Below, piece by piece: positions 41,718 to 49,317 of a stretch of 64,000 nucleotides of DNA (its first letter is position 1; each line of letters starts with the position of its first letter). Source of the DNA: Streptomyces sp. NBC_01353 (lineage in GTDB: Bacteria; Actinomycetota; Actinomycetes; Streptomycetales; Streptomycetaceae); NCBI RefSeq assembly GCF_036237275.1, contig NZ_CP108352.1, positions 6,572,001 through 6,636,000 on the forward strand, written 5' to 3'. The notes under the pieces are model-generated. The model had not been told where the DNA came from and did no database searches. It worked only from the letters and a program-made list of their open reading frames with translations. Made by a program: the position numbers and the translations under genes.

Positions 41718-42703
41718 GCGCTCGCACTCCGCTGCCGCAGGAAGACGGCCAGGCAGCCGGCCAGCAGGAACCCGGTGATCATTTCCCCAGCGTAGGTCAG
41801 CTGTGCCAGGCCGGTGAACGGATCGGTCGGATCGGTGTCCGGCATGAGCGTCACCAGGGTCATGTACGCGCCCCAGCACCCCACTCCGCCCGAGCCGACC
41901 CAGGCCAGGCCGAGGGTCGTACGGACCGACAGCGACCGGGCCCGCTGGAAGACCAGCAGCAGCACGGTGACGACGGCGACGGCGATGAAGAGCGCGCGCA
42001 TCCACTCCAGGACGTAGAAGTCGCCGGTGCGCCGGGAGATCTGCGCCGCCGAGAGGCCACGCGTCGAGCCGAGGCCCCACATCAGATGGACGGCGGAGGG
42101 GGTCAGGGCGAGCAGCGAGGCGACGACGGCCGTGACGCGTGCAGCGGTGCCGCTGAAGCGGGCGGGCAGGTCGCCCAGGGTGCCGCGCCAGACATGGCTC
42201 CAGCGGTCCCGTGCGTAGAGGACGAAGAGTGTGCCGAGCGCGAGTCCCTGGACGATGAAGCCGCCGTAGACGGCTCCGAAGACCCACTCGTCGAGGAACG
42301 GTTCGCCGCCGGACCCGGGTTTCCGCGGGCCGGTGAGGAGGGAGACCGCGATCTGGGCGGGAAAGCCGATCATGATCGGGGAGAGCAGCCCGGTCGCGGC
42401 CCAGACCGGGAACGCGAGCAGCCAGGCCCGCACCCGCAGGCCCCACGGCTGGGTGAGCAGCAGGGCGAGGACGACCACCATGGCGTCCATCACCACGGAG
42501 ACCGAGTTGGCGACGATCATCACCTCGCGGTTCTCCAGGAGCACGCTGCCGGCCGGGATGCCGATCTCGCTGCCCGCGACCCAGGCGATCTTGATCGCGA
42601 TGTACGGGAGGCAGGCCACGACGGCGAGGGCGCGCAGGATCCGGCGAGCGGGGCCCGGTCGGCCGGTCGCCGTGGGGGCGGGGAGGTGAGCGGTCTGTGT
42701 CAT
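41714..42703 (-). CDS. Membrane protein coupled to a two-component system
   Basis: 329 residues with about eight hydrophobic segments starting near residue 25 (RALAVVACLPYIAIKIAWVAG). No family recognised. GGGAGCGTGAAG precedes the ATG. Its stop overlaps the histidine kinase GTG by 4 nt, making it the first gene of a three-gene operon; it may be the effector, transporter or accessory sensor. The sensor part of the kinase and this protein share a similar hydrophobic style, but no clear repeat of sequence was seen. Confidence 0.8.
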   Translation of the reverse strand: MTQTAHLPAPTATGRPGPARRILRALAVVACLPYIAIKIAWVAGSEIGIPAGSVLLENREVMIVANSVSVVMDAMVVVLALLLTQPWGLRVRAWLLAFPVWAATGLLSPIMIGFPAQIAVSLLTGPRKPGSGGEPFLDEWVFGAVYGGFIVQGLALGTLFVLYARDRWSHVWRGTLGDLPARFSGTAARVTAVVASLLALTPSAVHLMWGLGSTRGLSAAQISRRTGDFYVLEWMRALFIAVAVVTVLLLVFQRARSLSVRTTLGLAWVGSGGVGCWGAYMTLVTLMPDTDPTDPFTGLAQLTYAGEMITGFLLAGCLAVFLRQRSASA

Positions 42704-42865
42704 GGCTTCACGCTCCCGCGCGGGGCCTTCCCCTCACCTCCTGCCCGCTGACGAACCGCCTCCGCCGCGCGGGGGAGACGGCCCTCCGCCTTCCAGGATT
42801 GACCCATGTTTCCCGAGCGGAAATGCACCCCTCACCCGGTCACCGGATCCCATAAAGTGATCTTC

Positions 42866-43360
42866 ATGAACACGACGCAGCCCTTCGCCCCGCTCCTCAC
42901 CCGCGCCGCCACCGCCGAGACCACCGCCGACCCGAGCAGCGTGATGACGCTCCTCGCCGATTCCGACACCACCGGCGGGCAGCTCACCAGCTACCGCTCG
43001 ACCTTCGCGAAGGGTGCCGTCGGAGCCCCGGCCCACTTCCACACCAAGGCGTCGGAGATGTTCTACGTGCTCGGCGGCTCGCTCCAGGTGCTGCTCGGCG
43101 AGGAGTTGAGCGTCCTGGAGGAGGGCGACTTCCTGCTCGTGCCGCCGCACACCCCGCACGCCTTCGCCGCGGCGCCGGGCGCCGAGGCCGACGTCCTGTT
43201 CGTCTTCACGCCGGGCATGGCCCGCTTCGACTATCTGCGGCTGCTCGGTCGCGTCATGCGCGGCGAGGCGAGCTTCGAGGAGATCAAGGAGTCCTCCGAG
43301 CGGTACGACAACCACTACGTCGACAGCCCGGTGTGGCAGAAGGCGCTCGCCGAGCGCTGA
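42866..43360 (+). CDS. Cupin-domain protein
   Basis: 164 residues, a single cupin barrel. Motif 1 PAHFHTKASEMFYVLGG near residues 53-70 provides His/His/Glu; motif 2 GDFLLVPPHTPHAF near 89-102 provides the second His. The C-terminal 40 residues are helical. It probably binds a metal; it may be an isomerase, dioxygenase or sensor-like cupin. The ATG at 42866 is 7 nt after TAAAGT (42853-42858), a leaderless arrangement; a longer start at 42806 is rejected. It converges with the IclR gene. Confidence 0.86.
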   Translation: MNTTQPFAPLLTRAATAETTADPSSVMTLLADSDTTGGQLTSYRSTFAKGAVGAPAHFHTKASEMFYVLGGSLQVLLGEELSVLEEGDFLLVPPHTPHAFAAAPGAEADVLFVFTPGMARFDYLRLLGRVMRGEASFEEIKESSERYDNHYVDSPVWQKALAER

Positions 43361-43373
43361 CGGGGCGTACGGG

Positions 43374-44144
43374 TCAGAGGCGGCGGGTCGCCAGCGTCAG
43401 CCGGTCGCGCGCGTCGAAGAGCGCGTCCTTGATCATCTGCTCGTGTCCGGGGGTCAGCCGGGCGACCGGAACCGAGCAGCTGATCGCGTCCCGCGCCGGG
43501 GTCCGGTACGGGATCGCGATGCCGAAGCAGCGCAGCCCGAGGGTGTTCTCCTCGCGGTCCACCGCGTACCCCTGCTCGCGGATCAGGTGCAGCTCCTCGA
43601 TGAGCTTCTCGCGGTCGGTGATCGTGTGCTCGGTCAGCGCCGGGAGCGTCTCCGGGAGCAGCTTGCGGACCTGCTCGTCGCTGTGGGTGGCGAGCAGCGC
43701 CTTGCCGAGCGAGGTGGAGTGGGCGGGCAGCCGGCGCCCGACACGGGTGAACGGCCGCAGATAGTGCTGGGACTGACGGGTCGCCAGATAGACCACGTTG
43801 GTGCCGTCGAGCCGCGCGAGGTGGATGGTCTCGGTGGTGTCGTCGGAGAGCCGGTCCAAGGTGGGCCGGGCGGCGGCCACGACCTCGTCGCCGTCGATGT
43901 ACGAGGTGCCGACCAACAGGGCCCGCACGCCGATTCCGTACCGCGTGCCCGTCGCGTCCGTCTCCACCCAGCCCAGCTCGACCAGCGTGCGCAGCAGCAT
44001 GTACAGACTGGACTTGGGGTAGCCGACCGCCTCCTGGACGGCGGCGAGCGAGTGCATCCCGGGACGTCCGGCGAAGTACTCCAGCAGTTCCACCGTACGC
44101 ACCGCGGACTTGACCTGGGCCCCACCCGTGTCGGCTGTCGACAT
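43374..44144 (-). CDS. IclR-family regulator, probable repressor of uronate/aldarate catabolism
   Basis: 256 residues. The N-terminal winged helix (12-75) holds SAVRTVELLEYFAGRPG and EAVGYPKSSLYMLLRTLVELGW; the IclR effector domain (80-250) holds AHSTSLGKALLAT, GYAVDREENTLGLRCFGIAIP and AISCSVPVARL, the family's signature cysteine region. AGAGGGGCGAGG precedes the ATG. It is divergent from an aldehyde dehydrogenase that completes the pathway of udh and kdgD (28.6-30.6 kb). The motif RTTCA-N7-GRAC occurs twice here and twice between udh and kdgD, so it probably regulates both places. Confidence 0.9.
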   Translation of the reverse strand: MSTADTGGAQVKSAVRTVELLEYFAGRPGMHSLAAVQEAVGYPKSSLYMLLRTLVELGWVETDATGTRYGIGVRALLVGTSYIDGDEVVAAARPTLDRLSDDTTETIHLARLDGTNVVYLATRQSQHYLRPFTRVGRRLPAHSTSLGKALLATHSDEQVRKLLPETLPALTEHTITDREKLIEELHLIREQGYAVDREENTLGLRCFGIAIPYRTPARDAISCSVPVARLTPGHEQMIKDALFDARDRLTLATRRL

Positions 44145-44205
44145 TGCCCTCGCCCCTCTTGTTGGTGCCTCTTGTGGAGACGGCACGCCCGTCAATAGAG
44201 TCCTG

Positions 44206-44240
44206 ATTCATCTACAGGAACTCTGTTCAGAATAGCGAAC
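44206..44240. promoter_or_regulatory. Pair of RTTCA-N7-GRAC operators between IclR and dehydrogenase genes
   Basis: ATTCATCTACAGGAAC (44206-44221) and GTTCAGAATAGCGAAC (44225-44240) lie 19 bp apart, about two helical turns, in the divergent region. The second is close to the symmetric GTTC-N8-GAAC form typical of IclR sites. The same motif occurs at 29468-29483 and 29598-29613. Confidence 0.72.
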
Positions 44241-44264
44241 GGGGTGCGAGTGAGGGGCGTTGCG

Positions 44265-45758
44265 GTGGCAGCTCAACCAGTGTGGAGTGTGGACCCCCGG
44301 ACGGGGAAGCCGCGTGAACAGGTTGCGGTGGAGGCCACGGCCGAGGAGATCGACCGGGCCGTCCGCGCCGCGGCGGCCACCCGTGAGGCGCTCGCCGACC
44401 GTACGACGCGGGCCGCCCTGCTCCGGATCGCCGCCGACCTCCTCGACGAGGCGGGGTCGCACGTCATCGAGGCCGCCGACGCCGAGACGGCGCTCGGCCC
44501 GGTCCGGCTCACCGGCGAACTCGCCCGTACCACCGCCCAGTTGCGGTCCTTCGCGGACGTCGTCGACGAGGGCTCCTTCCTCGACGTACGGATCGACCTG
44601 CCCGACGCCACGACGACCCCGCCCCGCCCCGACCTGCGCCGCTGGAAGATCCCGCTCGGCGTCGTCGCCGTCTACGCGGCCAGCAACTTCCCGCTCGCGT
44701 TCTCCGTCCCCGGCGGCGACACCGCCAGCGCCCTCGCGGCCGGCTGCCCCGTCGTGATCAAGGCGCACCCCGACCACCCGGCCACCTCCGAGCTCTGCGC
44801 CTCCCTGCTGCGCCGGGCCGCGGCCAAGGCGGGGCTGCCCGAGGACGTGGTCGTCCTGGTCCACGGCTTCGACGCCGGTGTCGAGCTGGTCCGTCACCCG
44901 CTGGTCGCGGCGGCGGGCTTCACCGGCTCCGTACGCGGCGGGCGGGCGCTCTTCGACGCGGCGGCCTCCCGCCCCGTCCCCATCCCCTTCCACGGCGAAC
45001 TCGGCTCGCTCAATCCGGTCGTGATCACCGGCGCGGCCGTCGAGGAGCGGGCCGAGGAGATGGGCACCGGGCTGGCGGCCTCGATGACCATGGGCCAGGG
45101 CCAGTTCTGCACCAAGCCCGGCTTCGTCCTCGCGCCCACGGGCGAGGCGGGCGACCGGTTCGTGACCGCGCTGACGGACGCCGTCAGCGAGAGCGAGCCC
45201 GGCGTGATGCTCGACCACCGGATGCGGGGCGCGTTCCTCGCCGGAACAAGCGAGCGCGCCGAACTCTCCGGGGTCGGCGCCCCCGTCCTCCCTGGCCCGG
45301 GCGGGGAGCACACCGTCAACGCGGGCTTCCTGACCGTCGACGCCGAGGCTCTGCTCGAGGGCGGTCGCGAAGCGCTCCTGGAGGAGTGCTTCGGCCCGGT
45401 GACCGTGGTCGCCCGCTACGACTCCCGGGAAGAGATCACCGCCGTCCTCTCCCGGCTCCCCGGCAACCTCACCGCCACCCTCCAGATGGCCGACGAGGAC
45501 CCCGAGGCGGCCACCCTGCTCGCCGAACTCACCCCGCTGGCCGGCCGCGTGCTCGTCAACGGCTGGCCGACGGGTGTGGCGGTGGCGGGCGCCCAGCACC
45601 ACGGCGGCCCCTACCCGGCCACCACCTCCACCTCCACCTCGGTCGGCGCGACCGCGATCGAGCGCTGGCTGCGCCCGGTGACCTACCAGTCGACGCCCCA
45701 GCACCTGCTCCCGCCGGAGCTGCGCGACGACAACCCGCTCGGTCTGCCGCGCCGCTGA
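44265..45758 (+). CDS. Aldehyde dehydrogenase, probable ketoglutarate semialdehyde dehydrogenase
   Basis: 497-residue member of the KGSADH-like branch (2,5-dioxovalerate dehydrogenase). It would oxidise ketoglutarate semialdehyde, the KdgD product, to 2-oxoglutarate with NAD(P). Catalytic C282 lies in GQGQFCTKPG and the general base E245 in PFHGELGSLNPV, a context typical of this branch; AVYAASNFPLAFSVPGGDTASALAAG is the substrate/cofactor region. GTG at 44265 follows GAGGGG at 7 nt; earlier GTGs at 44244 and 44250 lack a site. Controlled by the divergent IclR gene. The aldarate dehydratase step is not in the window. Confidence 0.88.
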   Translation: MAAQPVWSVDPRTGKPREQVAVEATAEEIDRAVRAAAATREALADRTTRAALLRIAADLLDEAGSHVIEAADAETALGPVRLTGELARTTAQLRSFADVVDEGSFLDVRIDLPDATTTPPRPDLRRWKIPLGVVAVYAASNFPLAFSVPGGDTASALAAGCPVVIKAHPDHPATSELCASLLRRAAAKAGLPEDVVVLVHGFDAGVELVRHPLVAAAGFTGSVRGGRALFDAAASRPVPIPFHGELGSLNPVVITGAAVEERAEEMGTGLAASMTMGQGQFCTKPGFVLAPTGEAGDRFVTALTDAVSESEPGVMLDHRMRGAFLAGTSERAELSGVGAPVLPGPGGEHTVNAGFLTVDAEALLEGGREALLEECFGPVTVVARYDSREEITAVLSRLPGNLTATLQMADEDPEAATLLAELTPLAGRVLVNGWPTGVAVAGAQHHGGPYPATTSTSTSVGATAIERWLRPVTYQSTPQHLLPPELRDDNPLGLPRR

Positions 45759-45773
45759 CCCGGCCCGGCACGG

Positions 45774-46820
45774 TCAGACACGCACCACGATCTTCCCGAT
45801 GTGCGTGTCCGACTCCATCAGCCGATGGGCGTCGGTGATCCGCTCCAGACCCTCGAAGGTCCGGGCGATCACCGGCGCCAGGGAGCCGTCGCGCAGACCG
45901 GAGCCGATGAACCCGGCGATCCGGCGCCGCCCCTCCTCGTCGCGCACCACCGCACCGTTGGCGTAACCCCGCACGGTGAGCGGCCAGTTCAGCGGCATCG
46001 TGGCCGGCCGGGGATCGAGCCAGCCGTACAGCACCGCCGTGCCGCCCGGCTCCAGGGCGTTCCCGAGCTCCGCGAACCCCGGCCCGCCGATGGCGTCGAA
46101 CACCAGCCGCGCGCCCCTGCCCCCGGTGAACCGCCGCACCTCCTTCACCACGGACTCGCTCTCGGTCGTGATCACCCGCGCCGCGCCCAGGTCGAGCAGC
46201 CTCTGCCGCTTCCCCTCGCCCCGCGTCGTGGCGATCGGCACCGCGCCGATCCGCAGTGCCACCTGGATCGCGGCCGTCCCCACCCCGCTGGACGCCCCCG
46301 TGATCACCACCGGGTCACCGGGGCGCAGCCCGCCCGCCTCCACCATGCCGCCGTACGCGGTCGAGTACGTCAGCCACGAAGCGGCCGCGGTCACCGCGTC
46401 CACGCCCTCGGGCCTGCGCACCAGGTACTCCTCGGGCAGCACCACCCGCTCCGCGTACACCCCGTGCACCCCGAAGTCGAAGTTGGCGGCCGCCATGACC
46501 GGATCGCCGACTGCGTACGCCGTGACGCCCGTGCCGACCGCCTCGACCACCCCCGCCGCCTCGTAGCCGAGCCGGGAACCGGGGAGCGTCGCCGGGTAGT
46601 AGTACGTGCCCGCGCGGAACAGGGCCTCGGCGCGGTTGAGGCCGATCGCCTCGACGCGGAGGAGCACCTCGCCGGGGCCGGGCGCGGGGAGCGGAACCTC
46701 CTCCACGGTCAGCACCTCGGGTCCTCCGAGCTCGTGGAACAGCACCGCGCGTGTCATCTGCCGAGTCGTGATGTCGGTCGTGATGTCAGTCGTGATGTCG
46801 GTCGTGATGTCGGTCGTCAT
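45774..46820 (-). CDS. Zinc-type alcohol dehydrogenase / quinone oxidoreductase family protein
   Basis: 348-residue MDR-superfamily NADPH oxidoreductase. The GroES-like domain covers about 22-145 (EVLLRVEAIGLNRAEALFRAGTYY, split), and the Rossmann domain has GASSGVGTAAIQVA near 170. No structural zinc cysteines are seen, as in quinone oxidoreductases. The N-terminus is unusual: four copies of a 12-bp unit give a Thr-Thr-Asp-Ile repeat before the conserved TRAVLFHELGGPEV. TACGGT (46828-46833, minus strand) lies 7 nt before the ATG at 46820, supporting this start; the alternative ATG at 46757 would exclude the repeat. It is divergent from an AraC regulator. Confidence 0.87.
   Translation of the reverse strand: MTTDITTDITTDITTDITTRQMTRAVLFHELGGPEVLTVEEVPLPAPGPGEVLLRVEAIGLNRAEALFRAGTYYYPATLPGSRLGYEAAGVVEAVGTGVTAYAVGDPVMAAANFDFGVHGVYAERVVLPEEYLVRRPEGVDAVTAAASWLTYSTAYGGMVEAGGLRPGDPVVITGASSGVGTAAIQVALRIGAVPIATTRGEGKRQRLLDLGAARVITTESESVVKEVRRFTGGRGARLVFDAIGGPGFAELGNALEPGGTAVLYGWLDPRPATMPLNWPLTVRGYANGAVVRDEEGRRRIAGFIGSGLRDGSLAPVIARTFEGLERITDAHRLMESDTHIGKIVVRV
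46765..46812. repeat. Four tandem 12-bp repeats in the oxidoreductase N-terminus
   Basis: GTCGTGATGTCG repeated four times on the plus strand (one base differs in the second copy), plus a partial fifth copy to 46817. Because the unit is 12 bp, copy-number change keeps the reading frame. The repeat encodes (TTDI)4. Confidence 0.9.
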
Positions 46821-46827
46821 GTCCTCG

Positions 46828-46901
46828 ACCGTAGGCAGGCGCGGCGAGACGTTCCATGTCCCAGGACCTCCCCGCCATGTCCGTCCGTCTCGCGGTACGG
46901 T
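46828..46901. promoter_or_regulatory. Divergent leaderless promoters with identical -10 elements
   Basis: TACGGT on the minus strand at 46828-46833 (7 nt before the oxidoreductase ATG) and TACGGT on the plus strand at 46896-46901 (6 nt before the AraC-family ATG). The 62 bp between must hold both -35 regions, and probably the AraC protein's binding site. Confidence 0.6.
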
Positions 46902-46907
46902 GCGGCC

Positions 46908-47903
46908 ATGGACGTATTGAGTGATGCCGTCGCGGCCATGCGCACCGGGCGCCCGCACTCCTCCCGTACCGTCAACTCCGGATCCTGGGGCTTCCGTTTT
47001 CCGCCGAGCAAGGGCGCCGGCTTCCATGTGATGGTCCAGGGCGCGGCCTGGCTCAGGCCGCCGGGCGACGGCGAGCCCGTCGAACTCCGCCCCGGTGACG
47101 TGGTCCTGCTCGCCCACGGCACCGGCCACGGGCTCGCCGGGCGGCCCGACACCCCGCTCGTCGACGCGGTGCAGGCCCCCGACGGCTCCTGGCCCACCCC
47201 GCCCGACCGGGCACCCGCCCGCGCGGACGAGACCCTGCTGCTGTGCGGCGCGTACCAAATAAGCAGGGCCCGGGCCCACCCCCTCTTCACCGAGCTGCCG
47301 CCGTACGTGCACATCCCCGCCCGGGCCGGCGCCCACCCCAGGCTGCGCGCCGCGGTCGACCTGCTCGGCGCCGAACTCGCCGACCCACAGCCCGGATCCG
47401 ACGCGCTCGTGCCCGCCCTGCTCGACACCCTGCTCGTCCTGATGCTGCGCACCTGGTGGCTCACCGAACGCCCCGACCGCACCACCGGCTGGTCCGGCGC
47501 CCTGAGCGACCCGGCCGTCACCGCCGCCCTCCGTGCGATCCACGCCGACCCGGCCCGGTCGTGGACGGTGGAGGACCTCGGAGCCGAGGGCGGCCTCTCC
47601 CGCGCGGCCTTCGCCCGCCGCTTCACCACACTGGTGGGCCGGCCGCCGCTGGCGTATCTGACGTGGTGGCGCATGACGACGGCGGGACGACTGCTCCGCA
47701 CCGACGACACCCCGCTCCGTTCGGTCGCCCAACGTGCGGGCTACGCCTCGGAGTTCGCCTTCGCCAAGGCGTTCAAGCGGGAGTACGGGGTGGCCCCCGG
47801 CCAGTACCGCCGCGCGTCGACGCGCAACGGGGCCGTGCCTACGGCCGTCGGCGAGGCAGTCGCGTCGACGCCAGAGCCGTCACCGCCAGGAAACCCGCGC
47901 TGA
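46908..47903 (+). CDS. AraC-family regulator (cupin_6 type)
   Basis: 331 residues. The N-terminal cupin_6 sensor (1-175) contains FPPSKGAGFHVMVQGAAWLRP and VDAVQAPDGSWPTPP; the C-terminal pair of helix-turn-helices (200-300) has WTVEDLGAEGGLSRAAFARRF and LRSVAQRAGYASEFAFAKAFKREYG. Its start is 6 nt after TACGGT (leaderless). It probably controls the divergent oxidoreductase, a frequent pairing. The last 25-30 residues after GQYRR are unlike the family and may come from reading into an older, deleted neighbour. Confidence 0.88.
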   Translation: MDVLSDAVAAMRTGRPHSSRTVNSGSWGFRFPPSKGAGFHVMVQGAAWLRPPGDGEPVELRPGDVVLLAHGTGHGLAGRPDTPLVDAVQAPDGSWPTPPDRAPARADETLLLCGAYQISRARAHPLFTELPPYVHIPARAGAHPRLRAAVDLLGAELADPQPGSDALVPALLDTLLVLMLRTWWLTERPDRTTGWSGALSDPAVTAALRAIHADPARSWTVEDLGAEGGLSRAAFARRFTTLVGRPPLAYLTWWRMTTAGRLLRTDDTPLRSVAQRAGYASEFAFAKAFKREYGVAPGQYRRASTRNGAVPTAVGEAVASTPEPSPPGNPR

Positions 47904-48014
47904 TCAGCAGCTCGTCACGTCCTGCGCCGCACCGGCCTCACCCCGAGCGCCTACCGCGGCTCCTTCGGCCGACTCGCAACCGCGGGCGTCATCGCCGCGT
48001 CCCCGGCATCATGA
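47904..48014 (+). pseudogene. C-terminal remnant of a GlxA-type AraC regulator
   Basis: Directly after the AraC stop, in the same frame, the DNA reads ARHVLRRTGLTPSAYRGSFG and ends with a TGA at 48012-48014. That is the typical tail of GlxA/AraC regulators (HFxRRTGLTPSAYRxSF), but the rest of the gene is absent. On the minus strand just before it, 47844-47912, a short run LLISAGFLAVTALASTRLP could be the end of a lost membrane protein. Together they look like a deletion scar. The GlxA tail is convincing; the membrane piece is weak. Confidence 0.6.
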
Positions 48015-48487
48015 TCAGAATCGCGACCGCCGACGACCTCGACGCCATCGCCGCCCTGCACCTGGAGGCCCGGTCCACCTACTACCGCGGCCACGTCCCC
48101 GACATCGAGTTCGAGGGTCCCGAGGAGCTCGCCCGCTCCAGGGAGGGCTGGAGCAGGGCAGTGGAGCGTGGCACCGTGCTCTGTGCCGAGCGCGACGGCC
48201 GGCCGGTGGGCGTCGCCGCCTACCACCGGGTCGACGGGGTCATGACGCTCACCCAGCTCCATGTCCTGCCCGCGCGGTGGCGCGACGGGGTCGGCACCGC
48301 GCTCCACCGCGCCTGCCTGGAGATCTGGCGGTCCATGGGGGTCGAGACCGCCCGGCTGGAGGTCTTCGAGCGGAACGAGCGGGCCCAGGCCTTCTACGCC
48401 GCCCACGGCTGGACCCCGGACACCGACGCCCCGCGCTCCGGCAACCACCTCGTGCTCCGCCTCACAGTGGGCCCCGCGACGGAATGA
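48011..48487 (+). CDS. GNAT-family N-acetyltransferase
   Basis: 158 residues, complete GNAT domain: IRIATADDLDAIAALHLEA at the start, LTQLHVLPARWRDGVGTALHRACL near 78-100 for acetyl-CoA, and FERNERAQAFYAAHGWTPD near 120-138. Substrate unknown. There is no strong ribosome binding site; the ATG overlaps the stop of the GlxA remnant, so its original promoter may have been affected by the rearrangement. It lies 62 nt before the DsbA-like gene on the same strand. Confidence 0.85.
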   Translation: MIRIATADDLDAIAALHLEARSTYYRGHVPDIEFEGPEELARSREGWSRAVERGTVLCAERDGRPVGVAAYHRVDGVMTLTQLHVLPARWRDGVGTALHRACLEIWRSMGVETARLEVFERNERAQAFYAAHGWTPDTDAPRSGNHLVLRLTVGPATE

Positions 48488-48549
48488 TTCCGGCGCCCGG
48501 CGGTGTTTCCGCCACGGAACATCCCCCGACCCCGGAGAGAAGCAAGAAC

Positions 48550-49248
48550 ATGCGCGTCGAGATCTGGAGCGACATCGCCTGCCCGTGGTGCTACATCGGC
48601 AAGGCCCGCTTCGAGAAGGGGCTCGCGGACTTCGCCCACCGTGACGACATCGAGGTGGTGCACCGCTCCTTCGAGCTCGACCCGAACCGGCCCAAGGGCG
48701 ACACCGCCCCGGTGATCGACATGCTGGCGAAGAAGTACGGCCGCACCCTGGACGAGGCCCGTGCCATGGAGGCCCATGTCGCCTCCAACGCGCACTCCGA
48801 GGGGCTCGAGTACCGCACCGAGGGCCGCGACCACGGCAACACCTTCGACATCCACCGCCTGCTCCACCTCGCCAAGGAGCGCGGGCGGCAGAACGAGCTG
48901 CTCGACCTCGCCTACCGTGCCAACTTCGCCGAGGAGCGCTCCGTCTTCGACACCGAGACCCTCGTACGGCTCGGAGTCGAGGCGGGTCTGGACGAGACCG
49001 AGGTCCGGTCCGTGCTCGCCGACGAGAGCGCGTACGCGGACGCGGTACGGGCGGACGAGCGCGAAGCGGCCGAACTCGGCGCGAACGGTGTGCCGTTCTT
49101 CGTCCTCGACCGCCGCTACGGCATCTCCGGCGGGCAGCCCGCCGAGGTCTTCACCCAGGCCCTGGAACAGGCCTGGCAGGGCCGGGCGCTGCAGCCGATC
49201 GGCGGCGACGCCGCCGCGTGCGACGTCGACGGCACCTGCGACGTATAA
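48550..49248 (+). CDS. DsbA/FrnE-family thioredoxin-fold oxidoreductase
   Basis: 232-residue cytoplasmic DsbA-family protein of the FrnE type. The active site is C11-P-W-C14 at the start (EIWSDIACPWCYIGKARFE). HRSFELDPNRP, NTFDIHRLLHLAKERG and GVPFFVLDRRYGISGGQP with the cis-proline complete the fold. The C-terminus adds two cysteines (ACDVDGTCDV). FrnE-like proteins are linked to oxidative stress or polyketide biosynthesis in actinomycetes; the role here is unknown. GGAGAGAAG precedes the ATG. Confidence 0.92.
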   Translation: MRVEIWSDIACPWCYIGKARFEKGLADFAHRDDIEVVHRSFELDPNRPKGDTAPVIDMLAKKYGRTLDEARAMEAHVASNAHSEGLEYRTEGRDHGNTFDIHRLLHLAKERGRQNELLDLAYRANFAEERSVFDTETLVRLGVEAGLDETEVRSVLADESAYADAVRADEREAAELGANGVPFFVLDRRYGISGGQPAEVFTQALEQAWQGRALQPIGGDAAACDVDGTCDV

Positions 49249-49257
49249 GTGAAGCTT

Positions 49258-49306
49258 GGGGATTCCCCTTGAAGGTATGCAATTGACGTATGGCCGAGGG
49301 GAATCC
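49258..49306. promoter_or_regulatory. Inverted repeat overlapping the promoter of a class V aminotransferase gene
   Basis: GGGGATTCCCC (49258-49268, itself palindromic) and GGGGAATCC (49298-49306) are inverted copies. The right copy falls in the spacer of a promoter TTGACG (49283-49288) - 17 bp - CAGGCT (49306-49311), which lies 6 nt before the ATG. Probably an operator for an unknown regulator. Confidence 0.6.
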
Positions 49307-49317
49307 AGGCTGGTCCC

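Noticed and set aside
46765-46812. Short tandem repeat considered as a CRISPR array
   Set aside because: Units are 12 bp with no spacers and lie inside a coding region.
47844-47912. Possible end of an MFS-like gene on the minus strand
   Set aside because: Only about 20 residues look membrane-like, which is too short to support a separate feature; kept only as a hint for the deletion scar.
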